From an uncultured Paracoccaceae bacterium (GTDB lineage: Bacteria; Pseudomonadota; Alphaproteobacteria; Rhodobacterales; Rhodobacteraceae), in the NCBI GenBank assembly GCA_938049225.1, contig CALICM010000042.1:1-64000 (forward strand): 64,000 nucleotides of DNA, given 5' to 3'. The notes below the pieces were generated by a model, which saw nothing but the letters and a program-made list of their open reading frames with translations, ran no database searches and was not told where the DNA came from. Numbering within the stretch: the stretch's first letter is position 1; every line of letters starts with the position of its first letter. Shown piece by piece: positions 17,441 through 25,440 of the stretch. Position numbers and translations under genes: made by a program.

Positions 17441-17771
17441 CCGCTAATCCTGCCGAAAGTGGGGGCGAAACACCAGACGCTGCGGTGTCTCGGATATTTC
17501 GATTGACGTTCCGGCCTCCAGACGCCATGTTACCGCTAACATCGCGTTGTTAACCAAACGCCGCGATAGGTTGCCGTCCTTACAAGGGCCTTGGGCGGTG
17601 ATCTCCCTCTGCAAGGGATGCGCATGGTTCTCCCCTGTCGTCCCTTGCAGATGACTTTATTGCCCTGTGCCGCTGTTGCACTGACCGCACAGGCATGTAA
17701 ACACACGGGCGCGTCCGAAGGGATGCGCCCGTGGTGCTTGTCACGCAAAGATTTTGAGGAGGGGACGTCTC
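17441..17771. other. Promoter region of gap, with two inverted repeats
   Basis: This 331-base gap holds no credible gene. It contains an exact 10-bp inverted repeat, CTGCAAGGGA at 17609-17618 and its complement at 17641-17650, and the hairpin at 17704-17733. GAGGAGGGG at 17756-17764 is a strong ribosome-binding site for gap. The first repeat is well placed for a regulator of the gap promoter; this is an inference from position only. Confidence 0.5.
17704..17733 (+). promoter_or_regulatory. Hairpin in the gap leader
   Basis: CACGGGCGCGTCC and GGATGCGCCCGTG pair over 13 positions (one G-U) around the tetraloop GAAG, 39 bases before the gap start. No T-run follows, so it is not a standard terminator. 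It could stabilise or regulate the leader mRNA. Confidence 0.5.
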
Positions 17772-18773
17772 ATGACCATCAAAGTTGCCATCAATGGGTT
17801 TGGCCGTATCGGGCGTAATGTCTTGCGCGCCCTGATCGAGAGCGGGCGGACCGATATTCAGGTGGTCGCCATCAACGATCTGGGTCCGGTCGAGACCAAC
17901 GCCCACCTGATGCGCTATGACAGCGTGCATGGCCGCTTCCCGGGCACGGTGACGGTCAGCGGCGAGACGATCGACGTTGGCCAAGGCCCGATCAAGGTGA
18001 CGGCCGAGCGGGACCCAAAAGCGCTGCCCTGGGGCGACGTGGATATCGCGCTGGAATGCACCGGTATCTTTACCGCCCGTGACAAGGCGGCGATGCACCT
18101 TGAGAACGGCTCGAAGCGGGTGCTGATCTCGGCGCCTGGGGCGAATGCCGATAAAACCATCGTTTACGGTGTGAACAACGACAGCCTGACCGCCGCCGAT
18201 ACGGTCGTGTCGAACGCGTCCTGCACCACGAACTGCCTGGCCCCGGTCGCCAAAGTGCTGCACGACGCCTTTGGGATCGACCACGGCTATATGACCACGA
18301 TCCACTCTTATACCGGTGATCAACCGACTTTGGACACGATGCATAAGGATCTGTATCGGGGCCGGGCGGCGGCGCTCAGTATGATCCCGACCTCGACCGG
18401 CGCGGCGAAAGCCGTTGGTCTGGTCATGCCGGATCTGGCGGGCAAGCTGGATGGCTCGGCGATCCGTGTGCCAACGCCCAATGTGTCGGTCGTCGATCTG
18501 ACGGCCATCGTCTCGCGCGCTGTGACCGCCGAGGAGGTCAACGCGGCCGTCAAAGCAGCCGCCGAGGGGCCGCTCAAAGGCATTTTGGCCTATGAGGAGG
18601 CACCCCTGGTCTCGGCCGATTTCAACCATGATCCGCATTCCTCGTTGTTTGCCGCACCGCAAACCAAAGTGCTTGAGGGCACGATGGTTCGAGTGCTCAG
18701 CTGGTATGACAATGAATGGGGGTTTTCGAACCGCATGCTGGACACCGCGCGGGCCATGGCGGCCCTGCTGTAG
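17772..18773 (+). CDS. gap: Glyceraldehyde-3-phosphate dehydrogenase
   Basis: A 333-residue glycolytic/gluconeogenic enzyme that oxidises glyceraldehyde 3-phosphate to 1,3-bisphosphoglycerate with NAD(P). The nucleotide-binding motif [11 protein letters not shown] covers residues 6-16. The catalytic Cys151 is in [12 protein letters not shown], and His178 in [10 protein letters not shown] completes the pair. ATG 17772 has a strong GAGGAGGGG upstream. No other glycolytic gene is adjacent. The gene is followed by a GC-rich hairpin at 18804. Confidence 0.96.
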   Translation: MTIKVAINGFGRIGRNVLRALIESGRTDIQVVAINDLGPVETNAHLMRYDSVHGRFPGTVTVSGETIDVGQGPIKVTAERDPKALPWGDVDIALECTGIFTARDKAAMHLENGSKRVLISAPGANADKTIVYGVNNDSLTAADTVVSNASCTTNCLAPVAKVLHDAFGIDHGYMTTIHSYTGDQPTLDTMHKDLYRGRAAALSMIPTSTGAAKAVGLVMPDLAGKLDGSAIRVPTPNVSVVDLTAIVSRAVTAEEVNAAVKAAAEGPLKGILAYEEAPLVSADFNHDPHSSLFAAPQTKVLEGTMVRVLSWYDNEWGFSNRMLDTARAMAALL

Positions 18774-18803
18774 GCTGCGCTGAACCCCTAAATATTTAAG
18801 CAT

Positions 18804-18825
18804 CCGGCCCCTTGCGGGCCGGTTT
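18804..18825 (+). terminator. Probable terminator after gap
   Basis: CCGGCCC and GGGCCGG form a 7-bp stem around a five-base loop, followed by only three T residues. The stem is strong but the T-run is short, so termination may be partial. Confidence 0.55.
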
Positions 18826-18989
18826 GCATTCACGAATCCTCAACATTCAAAAGCGATATCTGCCCTCGTCATTCGGTGCCGCCACGATCGGCGCACCACA
18901 ACGCGAGGGGAGGGTCGTTTCGTGCCGCTTTCAGTTCTGAACCTGGGCAAATCCATCGCCCCAATTATGCGCTCGGCGGGTCCTGGCGC

Positions 18990-19274
18990 ATGACCGCTGT
19001 CGCCTTGACCCTGCCCGAAACCGCTGACTTAGAGTCGGCCAAAGTGCTTGCCGCCGACCTCAAGAAAGCGGGAACCAGTGCGTCGATCTGCGTCGATGCG
19101 GGTGCTGTGGCCACGATGTCTACACCCGTCGCCCTGACCCTGGTCAGCGCCGTGCGCAGCCGCGAGGCCGATGCCCCCGCCCTCAGAATAGAAAACGCAA
19201 CACCGCCCTTTCTGGAGGCCTTTTCAGATCTCGGCCTGTTCAGTGATTTGATGAAAATGGAGTTTCCGACATGA
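18990..19274 (+). CDS. STAS-domain protein at the head of the che operon
   Basis: A 94-residue single STAS domain with the fold pattern of anti-sigma-factor antagonists and MlaB-like proteins: TLPETADLESAKVLAADLKKAG, ICVDAGAVATMSTPVALTLVSAV, and PPFLEAFSDLGLF. The position that would carry the phosphorylated Ser is in VATMSTP. Its stop codon overlaps the start of cheY (4 bases). In other bacteria small accessory proteins in che operons tune CheY dephosphorylation; such a role is inferred here from position only. ATG 18990 has no strong ribosome-binding site. Confidence 0.78.
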   Translation: MTAVALTLPETADLESAKVLAADLKKAGTSASICVDAGAVATMSTPVALTLVSAVRSREADAPALRIENATPPFLEAFSDLGLFSDLMKMEFPT

Positions 19275-19630
19275 GCGTTGTTTTGGCTGTCGATGACACC
19301 CGCGCGCTGCGCGCTATGCTGGCTGATTGCTTGAAAAAGGGCGGTCATGACGTGATCCTCGCTGTCGACGGGGTCGAGGCACTGGATCAGCTGCGCAAGC
19401 ACAAGCCTGACATTGTCATCACCGACCTGAACATGCCCCGCATGAACGGGTTGGACTTTATCGAAGCCGCCCGGCGCGAGCCTGAGGGCAAGTCGCTGCC
19501 GATGCTTCTATTGACGACCGAGACGGCGCAATCGCTGAAAGACCGCGCGCGGGCCGTGCGGGCGACCGGATGGCTGACCAAACCTTTTGACCCAAAACAG
19601 ATCCTGTCGCTGGTGGATCAATTGGCCTGA
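19271..19630 (+). CDS. cheY: CheY-type response regulator (first)
   Basis: A 119-residue single receiver domain. The acidic pair Asp8/Asp9 (AVDDTRALR), the phosphorylation site Asp52 (IVITDLNMPRMNG), the conserved Thr (LLTTE) and the Lys (WLTKPFD) are all present. Phosphorylated by CheA, it would bind the flagellar switch or act as a phosphate sink. It overlaps the STAS gene by four bases and is followed by cheA after 21 bases. The operon carries a second cheY at its end. Confidence 0.92.
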   Translation: MSVVLAVDDTRALRAMLADCLKKGGHDVILAVDGVEALDQLRKHKPDIVITDLNMPRMNGLDFIEAARREPEGKSLPMLLLTTETAQSLKDRARAVRATGWLTKPFDPKQILSLVDQLA

Positions 19631-19651
19631 CCGGCTGCAGGGAGGATCCCG

Positions 19652-21802
19652 ATGGACGACGATGAAGATTTCGAGGCGCTGTTCTTTTCCGAGACACGCG
19701 AACTGCTGGATGCGCTGCAAGAGCATTTGAACCTGTTGGCCGACGACGAGGGCGACAGCGAAACAGTGCATGCGGCCTTCCGCGCGGTGCACTCCGTCAA
19801 AGGCGGGGCAGCCGCGTTCGGTTTTGACCGGCTGATCGCCTTTGCTCATATCTTCGAAACTGTCATGGATCGTATCCGCAGCGATACGCTGATGCTGGAT
19901 CCGCATGTGGCACAAATCCTGCTGCGCTCGGGCGACATGTTGCAAGTTCTCGCTGAAAATGCCGAGGCGGGCACCGAGGACAAGCCCGTGGACGGCCTTC
20001 AGCGGTTGCAGCAGGAGCTTGAGGTTCTGGCGGGCGAGCGTGAAGACGGTGATATCGTTGAAGAAGGGGCGCCCGAGCCCGCGCCAGCCGAAGCTGCGGC
20101 ACCCGCCGAGCCTGAGCCTTCTGAGGAAGAGGATGATACCCCGGCGCTCAAGGAAATCGTGTGCCGGATCACCCCCGAGGAGCCGTTCTTCGAATCCGGC
20201 CACGACATCTTGCGCCTGATCCGCGCGGCGCGCGAGCATGGTTTGACCACAATCCATTCTGAAGGTGACGTTCCGAATATTGCTGAGTTTGACCCGCGCA
20301 TCTGCACCCTGACTTGGGAACTGACGTTTCAAACCGATCAAACCCTATCGGACGTTGAAGAATTTTTCGGCATCTATGCGCATACGGCGCAGTTGGACTT
20401 CTTCCAACCCGGCGCCGAGGATGACATCGATCAGGACGCGGAAGCGCAAGAGGAAAGTCCAGCCGTACAGGAGACCCCTCCCGCCAAAAGTGCCCAGACC
20501 GCCCCATCACAGCAAGAAAAACCGCCCGTGGGCCCAGCTGCTGCGGGTGCTGGCGGCACAAACAAGCCAAAAGCACCGGCCGCACCGCCCAATGCCGCAC
20601 GTGGCGCGGATCCCAATAAGTCCCTCAGGGTCGAGATTGCCCGTATCGACCGTCTGGTCAACCTTGTGGGCGAGATGCTGATCACCCAGGCGGCGCTGGC
20701 CCAGCAAATCACTTATGGGGATGAGCATCAGGTCAGCGATATGGCGCATTCGGTGGATGCGATGTCGCGGCAGCTACGCGAGTTGCAAGAAAGCGTCATG
20801 GCAATCCGCGCGCAGCCTGTGAAATCCGTATTCCGCCGCATGCCCCGCGTGGTCCGCGACCTGGCCGAGAAGCTGGGCAAAGAGGCCAAGCTGGAGCTTG
20901 AGGGTGAGAACACCGAAGTGGACGCAACGGTTATCGAAGAGTTGTCCGAGCCGCTGACCCATATGATCCGCAACTCGATGGACCATGGGCTTGAAGGAAA
21001 CGACGACCGCGAGGCCGCGGGCAAACCACGGGTGGGGCGGATCAAGCTGGCGGCGGAACACAAAGGCGAGCGGGTCATCATCACCATCGAAGACGATGGG
21101 CGTGGTGTGAACCGCGAGCGGGTGCTGGCCAAAGCTATCGAGCGTGGCCTGGTCTCGCCCGAGGATCAGCTATCCCCGGAAGAGGTCGACATGCTGATCT
21201 TTCACCCTGGCTTCTCCACGGCCGAGGAGGTCTCGGCCGTCTCGGGCCGCGGGGTCGGCATGGATGTGGTCAAGAAAAAGATCATGGCCCTTGGCGGACG
21301 GTGTTCGGTGGTCAGCACCCCCGGCAAAGGGGCTGTTTTCACGATAACCCTGCCGCTGACCTTGGCGGTCATGGACGGCATGACTATCGCTGTAGGCGAT
21401 CAGAAGTACATCTTGCCGCTCAGCCAAGTGGTCGAGGCGCTGCGGATCACGGGCGAAAGCGGCAAACGTCTGCCAGACGGCAGCAGCTTGTTAGAGCGCC
21501 GTGGCGAATACCTGCGCCTTCTCAGCCTGCGCTCAGCCTTGGATTTGCCACCGCGTGACAGCACGGACCAAATGGCGATCGTGGTTGATACCGAGACTTC
21601 CGGTCACGTCGCGCTGACCGTGGACGAGTTGATCGGCCAGCGGCAGATCGTTCTGAAATCACTCGAAGCCAATTTTCACAAAGTCGACGGGATCTCGGGC
21701 GCCACCATTCTGGGTGACGGTCAAGTCGCCCTTATTTTGGACGTTCAAGCCCTGGTGCGCATGCAAGGCGCTAGTGCCCCCATCGAGGAGACCTTCCATT
21801 GA
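19652..21802 (+). CDS. cheA: Chemotaxis histidine kinase CheA
   Basis: A 716-residue kinase with all CheA modules in order: Hpt domain with phospho-acceptor His47 in AVHSVKGGA; a CheY/CheB-binding region around residues 165-260; a Pro/Ala linker; the dimerisation helices (IARIDRLVNLVGEMLITQAA, about 330-390); the ATPase (MIRNSMDHGLEG N box, then EDDGRGVN and GFSTAEEVSAVSGRGVGMDVV); and a C-terminal CheW-like domain. It signals receptor state to CheY and CheB. GGAGG precedes ATG 19652. Its TGA overlaps the cheW start. Confidence 0.97.
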   Translation: MDDDEDFEALFFSETRELLDALQEHLNLLADDEGDSETVHAAFRAVHSVKGGAAAFGFDRLIAFAHIFETVMDRIRSDTLMLDPHVAQILLRSGDMLQVLAENAEAGTEDKPVDGLQRLQQELEVLAGEREDGDIVEEGAPEPAPAEAAAPAEPEPSEEEDDTPALKEIVCRITPEEPFFESGHDILRLIRAAREHGLTTIHSEGDVPNIAEFDPRICTLTWELTFQTDQTLSDVEEFFGIYAHTAQLDFFQPGAEDDIDQDAEAQEESPAVQETPPAKSAQTAPSQQEKPPVGPAAAGAGGTNKPKAPAAPPNAARGADPNKSLRVEIARIDRLVNLVGEMLITQAALAQQITYGDEHQVSDMAHSVDAMSRQLRELQESVMAIRAQPVKSVFRRMPRVVRDLAEKLGKEAKLELEGENTEVDATVIEELSEPLTHMIRNSMDHGLEGNDDREAAGKPRVGRIKLAAEHKGERVIITIEDDGRGVNRERVLAKAIERGLVSPEDQLSPEEVDMLIFHPGFSTAEEVSAVSGRGVGMDVVKKKIMALGGRCSVVSTPGKGAVFTITLPLTLAVMDGMTIAVGDQKYILPLSQVVEALRITGESGKRLPDGSSLLERRGEYLRLLSLRSALDLPPRDSTDQMAIVVDTETSGHVALTVDELIGQRQIVLKSLEANFHKVDGISGATILGDGQVALILDVQALVRMQGASAPIEETFH

Positions 21803-22293
21803 CCTTTGCAGCCAATCAAATCGATCCGACAGCTGAAACGGCGCACCCGGGCTCTGACGTCCGACAGTATGTGACCTTCCTGGTGGGGGAAAGCATCTAT
21901 GGCGTCGACATTAATCTGGTGCGCGAGATTAAGCAGTGGACGCCCACAACGGTGCTGCCCAACCAGCCCAGCTACACCAAAGGTGTGCTTAATCTGCGGG
22001 GCACCATCGTGCCGGTGCATGATTTGCGCGCCCGTTTCGGCGGCCCACTGACCGAGCCGACCGAGACCAATGTCGTGGTCATCGTTTGGATCGGCACCAA
22101 GACCGTCGGCATCCTGGTGGATGCGGTGTCCGACATCATCGGTGTGCCCAACGACGACATTCGTCAGGTGCCTGCGGGGCATGCGATGGGCGACATGTCA
22201 GCCATTGGCGGACTGGTAACCTCGGCTGCCGGAATGGTCGCGCTGTTGGATCTGAACACGATGTTCCCAACCCAAGACGACGACGAATTTTAA
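21799..22293 (+). CDS. cheW: Chemotaxis adaptor CheW
   Basis: A 164-residue CheW domain that couples receptors to CheA: QYVTFLVGESIYGVDINLVREIK, then PNQPSYTKGVLNLRGTIVPVHDLR and the C-terminal LVDAVSDIIGV. The start is taken as TTG 21799, which overlaps the cheA stop codon; no ATG or GTG lies before the conserved domain other than a GTG inside its first strand. Coupled translation with cheA would give a matched supply of the two partners. Confidence 0.94.
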   Translation: MTFAANQIDPTAETAHPGSDVRQYVTFLVGESIYGVDINLVREIKQWTPTTVLPNQPSYTKGVLNLRGTIVPVHDLRARFGGPLTEPTETNVVVIVWIGTKTVGILVDAVSDIIGVPNDDIRQVPAGHAMGDMSAIGGLVTSAAGMVALLDLNTMFPTQDDDEF

Positions 22294-22304
22294 GGTATAA
22301 ACAC

Positions 22305-23165
22305 ATGGCTTTATCCGCATCCCAAGCCCGCGGCCCTTCGGCAGACAAGGCCGATGATCTGACCATGTCGGATACCGAGTTTCAGCGCGTCGCCAACCGT
22401 GTCTCGGACATGGCCGGCATCGTATTGGAATCTCACAAGCGTCAGATGATTGTATCGCGTCTTTCGCGGCGGCTGCGGGCGCGGGAATTTAATGACTTGA
22501 CCACCTATCTGGATCATCTGGACAGCGGTAAGGACCAAGCCGAGCTACAGGAATTCCTAAACACGCTGACGACCAACCTGACCTCTTTTTTTCGCGAGCA
22601 TCATCATTTCACACATTTCGAGAACCATGTCCTGACCCCGTTCAAAACCCAGCAGCGCGAGAAGCTGCGCGTCTGGTCCGCCGGTTGTTCAAGTGGAGAA
22701 GAACCCTATTCGATTGCCCTCTCGGCGCTTGAAACCCTGGGGCGCATCCCGCGCGACTTCAAAATCCTGGCAACGGATCTGGACACCAAGATGATCGACC
22801 GTGGACGTTCTGCGGTCTATCCGACCGAGCGCGTGGCCGGGATCGATACCCGCTATGGACGCCACCTTAAGAAGCAACCTGGGGGCGAGACCGTCAAGCT
22901 GCCGCAGGCAGTCCAGGAAGCCGTGTCCTTTCGACAGCTGAACCTGTTGCAGCCCTGGCCCATGTCCGGCCCTTTCGACGTGATTTTCTGCCGCAATGTG
23001 ATGATCTATTTCAACGCGCAAACCAAGGCGCAGCTTATTGATCGTTTCGCGCAATTGTTGGTGCCCGGCGGCTTTTTGTACCTGGGTCATTCAGAGTCGA
23101 TCCTGGGCGAACACGCGCTTTTGTCCAATAAGGGCGAGACGACTTATCAGCGGGTGACGCGATGA
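22305..23165 (+). CDS. cheR: Chemotaxis receptor methyltransferase CheR
   Basis: A 286-residue SAM-dependent enzyme that methylates glutamates on chemoreceptors. The N-terminal helical domain contains the basic helix IVSRLSRRLRAREFNDLTTY, and NLTSFFREHHHF is the family's N-terminal signature. SAM-binding motifs follow: RVWSAGCSSGEEPYSIA, DLDTKMID and FDVIFCRNVMIYF. ATG 22305 is the sensible start; an upstream in-frame extension lies inside cheW. Its stop codon overlaps the cheD start. Confidence 0.95.
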   Translation: MALSASQARGPSADKADDLTMSDTEFQRVANRVSDMAGIVLESHKRQMIVSRLSRRLRAREFNDLTTYLDHLDSGKDQAELQEFLNTLTTNLTSFFREHHHFTHFENHVLTPFKTQQREKLRVWSAGCSSGEEPYSIALSALETLGRIPRDFKILATDLDTKMIDRGRSAVYPTERVAGIDTRYGRHLKKQPGGETVKLPQAVQEAVSFRQLNLLQPWPMSGPFDVIFCRNVMIYFNAQTKAQLIDRFAQLLVPGGFLYLGHSESILGEHALLSNKGETTYQRVTR

Positions 23166-23752
23166 TGGCGCTTCCTGCAGGACAGCTTCGTTCGCATTTC
23201 GACTACAAGGTTCATGCGTTGGTATATCCCGTTTTGCCGGGCGATCATCTAGTAATCGATGAACCGGGATCTGCCGTCAGCACCCTTTTGGGCTCCTGCG
23301 TTGCCGCTTGCATCCGCGACAAGACCAGGGGGGTCGGTGGGTTGAATCATTTCCTATTACCGGGCTCTGACCAAAGCCAGTCCTCGCGCTATGGCGTCTA
23401 TGCAATGGAAGTGTTGATCAACAACATTCTGTCCCAGGGCTCGCAGCGTGCGAATTTGGAGGCGAAGGTTTTTGGCGGGGCCGAAGTGATCGCCACCGGG
23501 GGCCAAACCCGTGTTGGGAAAAAGAACGCCATGTTTGTGCTGGACTATCTGAAATCCGAAGGGGTGTCGGTGGTGGCCGAAGATCTGGGCGGAACCTCGG
23601 CCCGCCGCGTCTATTTCTTTCCCGCCGATGGCAAGGTGCGCGTGCAATACATGGCGGCCACCGAAACTAAACGTGCGGCCGAGGGTGAGGCTAAGCTGAC
23701 CCAACGCCTCGAGACGAAACCCACCACAGGCAGCGTGGAGCTTTTCTCATGA
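23162..23752 (+). CDS. cheD: Chemoreceptor glutamine deamidase CheD
   Basis: A 196-residue enzyme that deamidates receptor glutamines. The catalytic Cys46 is in STLLGSCVAACIRD and the His63 in GGLNHFLLPG, with Thr in the strand AEVIATGGQTRVGKKN, the expected order. It overlaps cheR by four bases (ATGA) and overlaps cheB by four more. In Bacillus CheD also works with the phosphatase CheC; no CheC is visible here. Confidence 0.94.
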   Translation: MMALPAGQLRSHFDYKVHALVYPVLPGDHLVIDEPGSAVSTLLGSCVAACIRDKTRGVGGLNHFLLPGSDQSQSSRYGVYAMEVLINNILSQGSQRANLEAKVFGGAEVIATGGQTRVGKKNAMFVLDYLKSEGVSVVAEDLGGTSARRVYFFPADGKVRVQYMAATETKRAAEGEAKLTQRLETKPTTGSVELFS

Positions 23753-24870
23753 CCATAGATCCCCATACCCCCGCGGCGAATACCCGCCCCATTACGGTCA
23801 TCGTCGTTGACGACAGTCGCCTAATGCGCCGCATGATCGCCTCGGGGCTTGAGGCGGGCGGCACGATCAAAGTGGTGGCCGAGGCAGAGAACACGACCGA
23901 AGCCCGACAACTTATCCGCAGCTTGAACCCCGATGTGATCACTTTGGATGTCGAGATGCCCGGTATGAACGGCATTGATTTTCTGAAGAAGATCATGGAG
24001 CTGCGACCGATGCCGGTGATCATGGTCTCGACCCTGACGGCTGCTGGAACCGATGTCAGTCTGGCCGCGCTGCAAATTGGCGCCATCGATGCGATCCAAA
24101 AGCCTGCCGGGCGCGGCGATGTGGCCCGTTTTGGCGCGGCGCTGCGCGACAAAGTCCATTTGGCCAGCAGCGCCCGGATCCAAACCCGAATGGCCCAGCC
24201 GGCTGCGGCACCCGCGCGTTTGGCATCGCCCCGACCGGTGCCACGGCGGACGGCACCCCTTGCCGGCCGTCGGACGGGCCGTCCTGAGTTGATTGCCATC
24301 GGGGCTTCAACCGGCGGTGTGCGGGCTTTGACCCACATGCTGGAGTTTCTGCCCCGCGACACCCCCCCTATTGTGATCACACAGCATATGCCCGAAACCT
24401 TTACCGCGCGCTTTGCCGCCCGGCTCAACGGCCTATTGCCACATGATGTGAGCGAGGCCAGCGATGGCGAGGCCTTGGTCCCCGGTCAAATCAGGATCGC
24501 ACCCGGCGACACTCATTTGCGGGTGCAGCGCGAGGCGGGGCGGTTGGTCACCGGTTTTGACGCATCAGGGCCGATTTCGGGTCATCGCCCGTCGGTGGAC
24601 GTACTTTTCAACTCGGTATCAACCACAGTAGGTGCTGCAGCTTTGGGTGTTATTCTGACCGGCATGGGCCGGGACGGGGCGGCGGGGCTGCGCGCCATGC
24701 GCAACGCTGGGGCCTATTGCCTGGGTCAGTGCGAGGAAAGCTGTGTCGTCTATGGCATGCCCAAGGCGGCGGTTGAGCTGGAGGCCCTCGACGAAGAGCT
24801 AAATTTGGCCGAGATCGCCCTGCGACTTTGTGAGTTTCTTAACCTGCAACCCGCTATGAAATCTGCATGA
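23749..24870 (+). CDS. cheB: Chemotaxis methylesterase/response regulator CheB
   Basis: A 373-residue two-domain enzyme. The receiver domain has Asp21/Asp22 (VVDDSRLMRR) and phospho-site Asp67 (VITLDVEMPGMNG). After a linker (about 140-178), the methylesterase domain carries the catalytic triad Ser187 (IGASTGGVRAL), His213 (ITQHMPETF) and Asp309 (GMGRDGAAGL). It removes methyl groups added by CheR, giving adaptation, and is activated by CheA. It is coupled to cheD by an ATGA overlap. Confidence 0.96.
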   Translation: MTIDPHTPAANTRPITVIVVDDSRLMRRMIASGLEAGGTIKVVAEAENTTEARQLIRSLNPDVITLDVEMPGMNGIDFLKKIMELRPMPVIMVSTLTAAGTDVSLAALQIGAIDAIQKPAGRGDVARFGAALRDKVHLASSARIQTRMAQPAAAPARLASPRPVPRRTAPLAGRRTGRPELIAIGASTGGVRALTHMLEFLPRDTPPIVITQHMPETFTARFAARLNGLLPHDVSEASDGEALVPGQIRIAPGDTHLRVQREAGRLVTGFDASGPISGHRPSVDVLFNSVSTTVGAAALGVILTGMGRDGAAGLRAMRNAGAYCLGQCEESCVVYGMPKAAVELEALDEELNLAEIALRLCEFLNLQPAMKSA

Positions 24871-24892
24871 GTATCGGAGGAGGAGGTCAGCC

Positions 24893-25273
24893 ATGCCAGC
24901 CGCAAAAACCCTGAAAATCCTGGTGGTGGACGACCAGCAAAGCATGCGTGGCCTGGCCCGGCAGTGCCTGAAGCGCATCGGCGTAGTCGATGTCGCACTG
25001 GCCGCTTCCGGCGATCAAGCTTTAGAGGTTATGGCGACACAGAAATTCGACGCGGTGATCTCGGACCTGAATATGCCGGGGATCAGCGGCGTTGAGCTGG
25101 CGCAAAAGATCAAAAGCCACCCGGTGCTCAAAGGCACACCGGTGTTTCTGGCGACCTCCGAATCTTATCGCGATCGGGCTTCGGACGAGACGGTGGATCA
25201 CTTCGTGGCCAAACCGTTTTCGGTCAATGACATGCGCGAGGCGATTGAGCAGCATTTGGGTACACTCAGCTAA
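24893..25273 (+). CDS. cheY: CheY-type response regulator (second)
   Basis: A 126-residue receiver domain with Asp13/Asp14 (LVVDDQQSMRG), phospho-site Asp58 (VISDLNMPGISG), Thr (FLATSES) and Lys (FVAKPFSVND). It ends the che operon. GGAGGAGG lies just before ATG 24893, stronger than the other sites in the operon, so this CheY may be made in higher amounts. Which of the two CheY proteins binds the motor cannot be told from sequence. Confidence 0.93.
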   Translation: MPAAKTLKILVVDDQQSMRGLARQCLKRIGVVDVALAASGDQALEVMATQKFDAVISDLNMPGISGVELAQKIKSHPVLKGTPVFLATSESYRDRASDETVDHFVAKPFSVNDMREAIEQHLGTLS

Positions 25274-25440
25274 GGCAATTTTTTGTGCGCTTTTAGGGTC
25301 GCGTTCAAATCGAAAGACCTCGAAAGCCGATTGATGCGCGCGTCGGGTTGTTATTGGCGACGCGCGGCTTGAACCCCCCCGTCAACTGTGGTCCTGTGGC
25401 GCAAACAATCCAAGTTTGCGCCGGACGCGGGGGATTCATC
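25274..25440. other. Gap between cheY and gabD with a hairpin
   Basis: CGCGCGTCG (25337-25345) and its complement at 25358-25366 form a 9-bp stem with a 12-base loop and no T-run. It may be a weak transcript end for the che operon. A T-run at 25280-25285 lacks a stem. Confidence 0.35.

Noticed and set aside
17580-18833. A 417-codon frame antisense to gap
   Set aside because: Shadow of gap, with Arg/His-rich composition and no domain.
25300-25320. A GTTCAAATC-like run that might be a tRNA T-arm
   Set aside because: No acceptor stem, anticodon arm or CCA-proximal pairing can be formed around it. No other tRNA candidate was seen by eye.
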